From contig CAZYLZ010000002.1 of assembly GCA_964648335.1 (NCBI GenBank), forward strand, positions 28,323-92,322: DNA of 64,000 nucleotides. The letters run 5' to 3'. Source of the stretch: CAZYLZ01 sp964648335. Lineage in GTDB: Bacteria > Patescibacteriota > Minisyncoccia > Phycocordibacterales > UBA2100. Position numbers and translations under genes: made by a program. Under the pieces are notes generated by a model, which saw nothing but the letters and a program-made list of their open reading frames with translations, was not told where the DNA came from and did not search any database. The first letter of the stretch is position 1. Each line of letters begins with the position of its first letter. Positions 58,359 through 64,000 of this stretch are shown here, in pieces.

Positions 58359-58892
58359 ATGAACCAATCGCTCAAATTTGCACTGGGCCTCTTTTTAGTC
58401 TCTGTTTTGCGGCTCTTCCCGCATCCGCCGAATGTCGAGCCCATAACGGCGACCCTCATGCCCTACTCTAAACAGTGGGGTGCTTGGAGCGGCGCGTTGT
58501 TCGGTGTCGCATCGGTCCTCATTTACGACCTCCTGACGGGTACCTTGGGCGTCTGGTCACTGCTTACCATGCTCGGGTACGGACTCCTCGGTCTTGCCGC
58601 CGGACTCTATTTTGCCGGCGGGAAACGTTCGGGGGCTTTCCACTACCTTTTCTTTGCAGCCGCTGGTACGGTGTTTTACGACGCGCTTACTGGACTCTCG
58701 GTAGGACCACTCGTTTTCCACCAACCGTTTATGGAAGCACTCGTGGGTCAGATCCCGTTCACGATCTATCACCTCGCTGGTAACGTAGCACTGTCGCTCG
58801 TTGTTTCTCCGTTAGTCGAGAGGCTCATCGTGCAGAACGCCGCGCTCGAGACATCTCACATCGCCAAGCTGGTAGGACTTACGGCGCACTAG
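58359..58892 (+). CDS. Membrane protein resembling an ECF transporter substrate-binding subunit
   Basis: 177 residues, about six helices. FPHPPNVEPITATLMPYS near the N-terminus and the GALFGVASVLIYDLL segment match a family of S-component-like proteins of vitamin importers. No T or A component lies nearby. 17 bases after the LOG-like gene. Confidence 0.68.
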   Translation: MNQSLKFALGLFLVSVLRLFPHPPNVEPITATLMPYSKQWGAWSGALFGVASVLIYDLLTGTLGVWSLLTMLGYGLLGLAAGLYFAGGKRSGAFHYLFFAAAGTVFYDALTGLSVGPLVFHQPFMEALVGQIPFTIYHLAGNVALSLVVSPLVERLIVQNAALETSHIAKLVGLTAH

Positions 58893-58943
58893 CCGTCCAC
58901 AGGCTGTCCTCGTATACGAGGGCATTGTTGCTATCATGCCCCC

Positions 58944-59852
58944 ATGGATACACAAACACTGGTTTCGGAATCGTCGACGGGCGCAGCTGGGGGTACGGTC
59001 AAACTTGGCAAGTTTGCAGCGAGTAAGATGATACTTACAGAGTCGTGGGCCATCTTGAAACAAGACAAAGAAGTGATGTGGTTTCCGGTCCTCTCGGCGC
59101 TCGTGGCAAGTTTTGCGGTGCTCGTGCTCATTATTGGGTACTACATCGTCGTGCTTGGTAACAACATCGACGCACTTTCCGAAAACGGATCCGAGCAGGG
59201 GCCGGTAGTCATGTATGCTACACTCCTCGTCTTCTATCTCGTCACGTTCTTCATAACCAACTACTTCCAGGCAGGCATGCTCACGATAATCGCGGCACGT
59301 CTTAAGGGCCAGAACCTCGGCTTCAAGGACGGGATACGGGGCGCTAACAAGAGCCTCGGCAAGCTCTTCGTGTGGTCCCTCATATCTGCAACCGTGGGCG
59401 TCATACTTAAGGTCATCGAGGATCGCGGCAAAGTCTTCGGTACCATCGTCTCGTTAGTCTTGGGCGCGGCATGGAATATTCTCACATTCTTCAGTCTCCC
59501 GGCGCTTATCGTTGGCGAGACATCTATCACCGATTCGTTCAAGGAATCGGCAGCCATCATCCGAAAGACCTGGGGAGAGGCTATCATCGTCAACTTCGGG
59601 GTAGGGCTCATGTTGGGACTCTTCGTGGCGGTAGTTTTGATAGTCGCGGCCGTACTCTGCTTCGTATTTCCGACGCCGGTGGCCATAGCGATAATCCTCG
59701 GTCTCGGGCTCATCACGATTGTCGCCGCCTCCGTCGTTTCCTCTACCCTTGGGGTCATCTTCAAGCTCGCTCTCTACGAGTTCGCGAAGACCGGAACCAT
59801 CCCGACAGGCTTTTCGGCAGCTCTCGTCCAGGGTGCCATCCAGAAGAAGTAG
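58944..59852 (+). CDS. DUF6159-like polytopic membrane protein
   Basis: 302 residues, six helices. ASKMILTESWAILKQDKEVMWFPVLSALVA and the later SLPALIVGETSITDSFKESAAIIRKTWGEA are typical of a widespread, uncharacterised membrane family. TATCAT (58932-58937) ends 6 bases before the ATG: leaderless. Strong terminator behind. Confidence 0.72.
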   Translation: MDTQTLVSESSTGAAGGTVKLGKFAASKMILTESWAILKQDKEVMWFPVLSALVASFAVLVLIIGYYIVVLGNNIDALSENGSEQGPVVMYATLLVFYLVTFFITNYFQAGMLTIIAARLKGQNLGFKDGIRGANKSLGKLFVWSLISATVGVILKVIEDRGKVFGTIVSLVLGAAWNILTFFSLPALIVGETSITDSFKESAAIIRKTWGEAIIVNFGVGLMLGLFVAVVLIVAAVLCFVFPTPVAIAIILGLGLITIVAASVVSSTLGVIFKLALYEFAKTGTIPTGFSAALVQGAIQKK

Positions 59853-59863
59853 CCAACGATAGC

Positions 59864-59895
59864 GCGCCGCCGTCTCTATTGAGAGACGGCGGCGC
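59864..59895 (+). terminator. Strong rho-independent terminator
   Basis: GCGCCGCCGTCTCT pairs perfectly with AGAGACGGCGGCGC around TTG(A), then TTTTG. Confidence 0.87.
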
Positions 59896-59942
59896 TTTTG
59901 GTACCCTCACACAGGCTTGGAGTACAAAAAAGGAGACTACGA

Positions 59943-60455
59943 GTGGAAAGCGCATTCATACCGCTCTTCATCCAAAAGATGGCAAAGCGCGGACCGACGT
60001 TTGCGGATCTCAAAGATATGGCACTCGAGGAGCTCACGGTGCTCGGGGGCAGGGCAGAAGTGGTCTGCGGCCCCATATCGACCGGCGGCTACGGCAGCGG
60101 TATCGCCAACCTGGCGGTGTTCAATCATGCCATTCAGGTCTTGCAGCATCATGGGCGACCTATGTGGAGTCAGATGCCGTACGAGGCAGGCCTGGCGGAG
60201 CTGGAGCGGCAGTGGAAGCTCGAAAACCCGGGTGCCACGTATTGCGAGCCCATACTCACCGAGTTCTATCAGCCGCTCTTCGATGCTACGCCACGCTTAG
60301 TGTGTCGCGCCTGGTTCTTGGACGGTAAACACGGATGGAAGACCTCGAAGGGTGCTACGTGGGAGCACGAGCGCATGACGAGTCTTGGTATTCCGATCTC
60401 GTACTTTGCCGAGTCGTGGCATTCTGAGTGCATCCTTCCGAAGGATCTCGACTGA
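59943..60455 (+). CDS. Possible nucleoside deoxyribosyltransferase/DUF4406-like protein, SD-led
   Basis: 170 residues starting at GTG, set by AAGGAG 7 bases upstream. VVCGPISTGGYGSGIANLAVFNHAIQVLQHHGRPMWSQMP resembles the GP-x-N-x-F-x-A-x-L core of nucleoside 2-deoxyribosyltransferase-like proteins, but the catalytic Glu cannot be placed firmly (SWHSECI is one option). If right, it would cut or swap nucleoside bases. Family call is tentative. Confidence 0.5.
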   Translation: MESAFIPLFIQKMAKRGPTFADLKDMALEELTVLGGRAEVVCGPISTGGYGSGIANLAVFNHAIQVLQHHGRPMWSQMPYEAGLAELERQWKLENPGATYCEPILTEFYQPLFDATPRLVCRAWFLDGKHGWKTSKGATWEHERMTSLGIPISYFAESWHSECILPKDLD

Positions 60456-60465
60456 CGCCAAATCA

Positions 60466-60493
60466 AAAAGGCCGCCCTAGTGGGCGGCCTTTT
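60466..60493. terminator. Bidirectional terminator between 59943 gene and rplT
   Basis: AAAAGGCCGCCC pairs with GGGCGGCCTTTT around TAGT. Confidence 0.87.
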
Positions 60494-60495
60494 CT

Positions 60496-60843
60496 TTACT
60501 TTACCTGGTTGAGAAGTCTCTCGAAGGTAGTCGGGTGATCCTTAGCGAGGATCGAGAGGACCTTTCGGTCTATGGTGACACCTTTCTTCTTGAGGGTCGC
60601 TATGAACTGGCTGTAGGAAGGGTATCCGAGGCCGCGGACTGCTGCATTGATGCGCACGGTCCAGAGCTTCCTGAAATCGCGCTTCTTGAGGCGACGATGG
60701 ACGAAGGCATACTTGCCTGCGTGGTGAAGTGCCTCGACGGCTGCTGCCTCCTTCTTGGAGCGCGCAAAGCGATAGCCCTTCGCAGCCTTAAGGATATTCT
60801 TGCGACGCTTTATCTTAACTACACCTCGTTTTACTCGTGTCAT
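60496..60843 (-). CDS. rplT: Ribosomal protein bL20
   Basis: 115 residues, normal length. TRVKRGVVKIKRRKNILKAAKGYRF and RDFRKLWTVRINAAVRGLGYPSYSQFI are L20, an early 50S assembly protein that regulates this operon in E. coli. Last of infC-rpmI-rplT. Confidence 0.97.
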   Translation of the reverse strand: MTRVKRGVVKIKRRKNILKAAKGYRFARSKKEAAAVEALHHAGKYAFVHRRLKKRDFRKLWTVRINAAVRGLGYPSYSQFIATLKKKGVTIDRKVLSILAKDHPTTFERLLNQVK

Positions 60844-60852
60844 ATATAAATG

Positions 60853-61041
60853 TTAGACGATGAATCGTGAACGTGACTTTGCGGTCATGTGGAAGAGCTG
60901 CTTGCGGCCCTTGCGAAGGTTTTTCTGGCCGTTTCCGCGAGCATTGAAGTGGTTGTGACCTGGTTTTCGGGCAACAAGTTTACCAGTGCGCGTCACCTTG
61001 AGGCGCTTCATGTAAGCTTTGTTGGTTTTCATTGATTTCAT
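60853..61041 (-). CDS. rpmI: Ribosomal protein bL35
   Basis: 62 residues. MKTNKAYMKRLKVTRTGKLVARKPGHNHFN is L35. The start three codons earlier (MKSMKTNKA) resembles the common MPKMKT start and is kept. Confidence 0.95.
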   Translation of the reverse strand: MKSMKTNKAYMKRLKVTRTGKLVARKPGHNHFNARGNGQKNLRKGRKQLFHMTAKSRSRFIV

Positions 61042-61053
61042 ACGGGTTTCGGG

Positions 61054-61620
61054 CTATTCGTCCTTCTGGTCGATTTTTGGCGTATTTACTGGCTTTTTGC
61101 CCGTAAGACTCCTCTCAAGAGTGACCGACAGCCCTTTGGGGCTTTTCTTGATTTCGTCGGCAATCTTATATGATTCTGGGATAATTGCAAGAAAACGCTC
61201 AAGTCTGTCCTTCAAAAACTCGAATTCCATGTACTTATAGCGGCCCCACAAAAAGAGGTCTACCTTGACCCGATGGCCCTCGCGCAGCCACTCTGCGGCC
61301 TTAGAGGCCTTCATGTGCATGTCGCGCTCGCCGGTGCCGATTTTGACCTGAGTGACCTTGGTCTCGGTGATGATGACCTTCGACTTAGCTTCTTTGGCCT
61401 TCTTTGCCTCCTGGTACTTGAACTTGCCGTAGTCGGTAATCTTGCAGACCGGGGGGACGGCGTTAGGGGATATTTCGATGAGATCGAGGCTCAATTCCTT
61501 GGCTTTGGCCAATGCATCCTTAATTTCCATGACGCCAAAGTTCTCGGCATTCGGTCCGATGACGCGTACCTGTGGTACGCGGATACCTTCGTTGATGCGT
61601 GCTTTTTCTCCGGTGCTCAT
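61054..61620 (-). CDS. infC: Translation initiation factor IF-3
   Basis: 188 residues. N-domain RINEGIRVPQVRVIGPNAENFGVM and SLDLIEISPNAVPPVCKITDYGKFKY, C-domain with RDMHMKASKAAEWLREGHRVKVDLFLWGR. It starts at a plain ATG, not the AUU/AUA of E. coli infC. On the minus strand TATATT (61632-61627) ends 6 bases before the ATG, so infC itself seems to be read from a leaderless mRNA. Confidence 0.96.
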   Translation of the reverse strand: MSTGEKARINEGIRVPQVRVIGPNAENFGVMEIKDALAKAKELSLDLIEISPNAVPPVCKITDYGKFKYQEAKKAKEAKSKVIITETKVTQVKIGTGERDMHMKASKAAEWLREGHRVKVDLFLWGRYKYMEFEFLKDRLERFLAIIPESYKIADEIKKSPKGLSVTLERSLTGKKPVNTPKIDQKDE

Positions 61621-61687
61621 TTACGAAATATATGATCAGGTGATCGTTAGACAGACACTATACCACGATCGAGCAACAAGTGCTCGT

Positions 61688-62725
61688 CTATGCACGCTGA
61701 CGCTCGTTAGCGAACATTTCCCATACGGATAAAAACAGCGCGGCGATTACCGGACCGATGATGACACCGCCAGGGCCAAATGTCGCAAGTCCGCCCAAGA
61801 CCGATAATAAGACGAGAGGATCGGGCATCTTGATGTCGCGTCCAACCAGGATAGGACGCAATACGTTGTCGATGAGCCCTATACCGAGCGCTCCGCCGGC
61901 AAATACGGTTGCCGCGCCGATTGCGTTGCCACTGTAGAACAAGATCACTGCAGCAGGGAGCCAGACCAAGGTAGGTCCGCCGAACGGGAGTATCGCCAAA
62001 AAAGCCATGACCGCGCCCCATACGGCAGGGTTAGGAATGCCGACAATCCAAAAAAGGACTCCGCCCAAGATACCCTGCACCAACGAGACGACAATGCTGC
62101 CTTTTACGACCGCGCGTACTGTCGAGACGAATCGGGTAAAGAGGGCGTCACGGCGTTCGCGACTTAGTGGCAGGGCACGACCGACTGCGTCGGCGATACT
62201 CTCACCGTCCTTAAGCAGGAAGAACATGAGGTATAGCGTGATCACGAGCTGAATCGCAAGCTGGAGGGTCTGCGTCGTTGCTGTCGCGGCAAAACTCAGT
62301 ACCCATGTGCTCGAGGTCTGCGCTGCTTGCGCCAAGCGAGCGCGGATGTCGATCTCGCTTATACCGAACGAGTTTGCGTACGCCAACAGCTGCGGTGCTC
62401 GCGCAAAGCTGTCCGAGAGGAATGCAGCAGGGTCGACCGCGGTGGATTGATACACTCCGATAGCTTCGCGTACCAGGAGGTTGCCGAGTCCGTACAAGGG
62501 AAGTGCGATAAGAAGGACGGCGAGCGCGATGACGAGGATGCTCGCGAGAGACCCGTAGCCGTAGAGCTTCTTGTGGAGCGTCTGGTAGACCGGATAAAAG
62601 AGGATCGAGAGCACAACGCCCGAGAATATCGGCATGAAGAAGCTCTGGACCGTCCAGGCAAAGACGACGGTGGCGGCGAGGACGAGTATCCAGAAGAAAT
62701 GCTGCTCAAGGCGCTCGTGGTTCAC
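61688..62725 (-). CDS. AI-2E family (PerM/YdiK-type) transporter
   Basis: 345 residues from GTG (ATG at 62743 is the alternative). About eight helices; ILGGVLFWIVGIPNPAVWGAVMAFLAILPFGGPTLVWLPA and IDNVLRPILVGRDIKMPDPLVLLSVLGGL are the family signature. Substrate cannot be read; members export AI-2 or act as antiporters. The GTG start is favoured because TATCAT ends 6 bases before it, as at other leaderless genes. Confidence 0.85.
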   Translation of the reverse strand: MNHERLEQHFFWILVLAATVVFAWTVQSFFMPIFSGVVLSILFYPVYQTLHKKLYGYGSLASILVIALAVLLIALPLYGLGNLLVREAIGVYQSTAVDPAAFLSDSFARAPQLLAYANSFGISEIDIRARLAQAAQTSSTWVLSFAATATTQTLQLAIQLVITLYLMFFLLKDGESIADAVGRALPLSRERRDALFTRFVSTVRAVVKGSIVVSLVQGILGGVLFWIVGIPNPAVWGAVMAFLAILPFGGPTLVWLPAAVILFYSGNAIGAATVFAGGALGIGLIDNVLRPILVGRDIKMPDPLVLLSVLGGLATFGPGGVIIGPVIAALFLSVWEMFANERQRA

Positions 62726-62828
62726 ACCTTCATGATACGACACTCAGGGTTTGGCGCAACCGGACTTGAATTCATGGTCTGTTCATCGTTTGCGTCCATA
62801 CTTCCGTCATATCCGATAACACATATCC

Positions 62829-63053
62829 ATGGAAACGATCGTAAATAATCCTGCGCCGACGAGAGAGATTGTGCGTGAAGATAGCGGGGGCTGGCTCTTT
62901 GCAACGGTCATCCTGCTTTTGGTCGCGGCGGCCGGCGCATACGGATGGATGTACATGCGAAAGAATGCACGCGCAACACCCACACCGGTTACTAATATCC
63001 AGGTTACGATCCCTAATCCCATAGCAGCGCCAGCACCAGCGCAAAATCAGTAG
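62829..63053 (+). CDS. Small single-pass membrane protein, unknown
   Basis: 74 residues. Polar N-terminus, one helix (about 21-41, WLFATVILLLVAAAGAYGWMY), then a Pro/Ala/Thr-rich tail. Similar short proteins are common in CPR genomes. No SD. Confidence 0.6.
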   Translation: METIVNNPAPTREIVREDSGGWLFATVILLLVAAAGAYGWMYMRKNARATPTPVTNIQVTIPNPIAAPAPAQNQ

Positions 63054-63114
63054 CGGCAGCGACCACTTGAGTACTCCGGGTCGCAGTGCTGCCGGCAAAT
63101 TGATGCAGGGCTCT

Positions 63115-63142
63115 TTGCGAGTACATTGCGCGCTTGTATAGT
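63115..63142 (+). promoter_or_regulatory. Promoter of the L,D-transpeptidase gene
   Basis: TTGCGA (63115-63120), 16 bases, TATAGT (63137-63142). Confidence 0.6.
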
Positions 63143-63177
63143 GCCCTTCAGAACAAGCATGACAGAAAGGAGCCCCC

Positions 63178-63975
63178 ATGCGAAGCCTGTTTCGAGACGC
63201 CTCGTTGGCGATTGCAATCATCATCACTATCCAAACAGCACGAGCCGAAAGCGACGACAAGTTCTGGGAGAAGCAGTTCTCGCGACGCAGTCCCGCTGCA
63301 AATACGAGCTACGTCTCGCCTGCCCAACGTCCACAATCGCCGCCGCAAGCTCGGTCAGCACTTGTACCCGAGACTAAAGATCCGGTAGGGAATATTGTGC
63401 TCGATCCGGTTCCGGCCTCGGTGCAGATTCCCGGGAAGGTGGTGGTGATCTTTGTAAACCTGCAGCAGTTCGCGCTGTACGAAAATGGCACGATTTCCGT
63501 TCACGACGGAAAGTCGCTGATAGGTCCCGTGTCGACTGGCTCACCCGGCTACGCGACACCTATCACGGACCCCAAGAAAGGCCCGCATTCGGTGGGGTTG
63601 CGGCAGGTCGACTACAAATCGAATACGTATCCCGAGCCCGATGGCGGAGCGCCTATGCCGTATGCGCAGTTCTTTCGCGACGACGGTATCGCTCTGCATG
63701 CAGGGTTTGTTGACATACGATCTCGTGCGCAGCGCCTCAATCACGGGCTCTCGCACGGTTGCGTGCGACTTATTCCATCGCAGGCAAAGATCCTTTACGA
63801 ACGCAATGCCGATCGCAGCATCAAGGTGATCGTCGTGCGCACTGTCGAGGAGCTGAAGGCAAACTGGGAGCAAGGTTACTATGCGCGCTTGGCCCAACAG
63901 CCGACGCCCATCCCGCCCGTCTTTCAGGGGCAGATGCCGTCGGTACCGGCGGCGCAAATGCCGAAGCCGCAATAG
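63178..63975 (+). CDS. L,D-transpeptidase (YkuD family), secreted
   Basis: 265 residues. Signal peptide to about residue 23; Pro/Gln-rich linker; catalytic YkuD domain (about 85-225) with LHAG and SHGCVRL carrying the catalytic His and Cys. It forms 3-3 cross-links or anchors proteins on peptidoglycan. A Pro-rich tail follows. AAGGAG lies 7 bases before the ATG, so it is one of the SD-led genes. Confidence 0.92.
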   Translation: MRSLFRDASLAIAIIITIQTARAESDDKFWEKQFSRRSPAANTSYVSPAQRPQSPPQARSALVPETKDPVGNIVLDPVPASVQIPGKVVVIFVNLQQFALYENGTISVHDGKSLIGPVSTGSPGYATPITDPKKGPHSVGLRQVDYKSNTYPEPDGGAPMPYAQFFRDDGIALHAGFVDIRSRAQRLNHGLSHGCVRLIPSQAKILYERNADRSIKVIVVRTVEELKANWEQGYYARLAQQPTPIPPVFQGQMPSVPAAQMPKPQ

Positions 63976-64000
63976 CAGCACCAAAACTAACCCCCGCAGC

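Noticed and set aside
1..64000. tRNA, rRNA and CRISPR arrays
   Set aside because: Scanning by eye found no GGTTCGAATCC-type T-arm with a matching acceptor stem, no rRNA signature and no regularly spaced repeats; tRNAscan-SE or similar would be decisive.

Overview
The window reads as a chromosomal segment of a bacterium of the Candidate Phyla Radiation (Patescibacteria, probably a parcubacterial lineage). Evidence: compact single-copy gene set, no L30 gene between S5 and L15, CPR-type surface proteins with GYAWSDNIGW-like repeats and an S74 chaperone, and many small secreted or single-pass membrane proteins of unknown function. The lineage is inferred from gene content only; no rRNA or tRNA gene was recognised, and no CRISPR array.

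Layout. 1-6.8 kb: two MscL channels, a ComEC split into two genes around a superoxide dismutase, a MarR-type regulator, L28, a site-2 protease and a NUDT9-like Nudix hydrolase. 6.8-48.8 kb: the classic str-S10-spc series in its ancestral order (rpsL rpsG ... fusA ... tuf ... rpsJ ... rplC rplD rplW rplB ... rpsS rplV rpsC rplP rpmC rpsQ rplN ... rplX rplE ... rpsN rpsH rplF rplR rpsE rplO secY), cut open at seven junctions by unrelated DNA. The largest insert (11.8-27.2 kb) holds an IS200-type element, surface proteins, a phosphoribosyltransferase fused to an eight-bladed propeller, an HTTM membrane protein, a rhodanese, a DsbA-like protein, an SGNH hydrolase, a methyltransferase and a double GT2 glycosyltransferase. 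The other inserts (rpsG/fusA, tuf/rpsJ, rpsJ/rplC, rplB/rpsS, rplN/rplX, rplE/rpsN) are mostly short orphan genes, many with their own promoter, Shine-Dalgarno (SD) sequence and hairpin terminator. Transcription of the ribosomal genes restarts after each insert from a readable sigma70-like promoter. 48.8-64 kb: Nudix, two guanylate-kinase-like genes with altered P-loops, adk, map, a TraD/HerA-like ATPase, ndk, a candidate structured RNA, a beta-CASP nuclease, a LOG-like protein, membrane proteins, infC-rpmI-rplT, an AI-2E family transporter and an L,D-transpeptidase.

Two gene classes stand out. Core and many ordinary genes have no SD; at least sixteen have a -10 box ending 6-8 bases before the start codon, which predicts leaderless mRNAs. 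About twenty other genes, almost all small and accessory, carry a strong AGGAGG-like SD 5-7 bases before the start. The SD-led cassettes inserted into the ribosomal gene series are the most unusual feature of the window. All functional statements rest on motif reading by eye; no database search was run.
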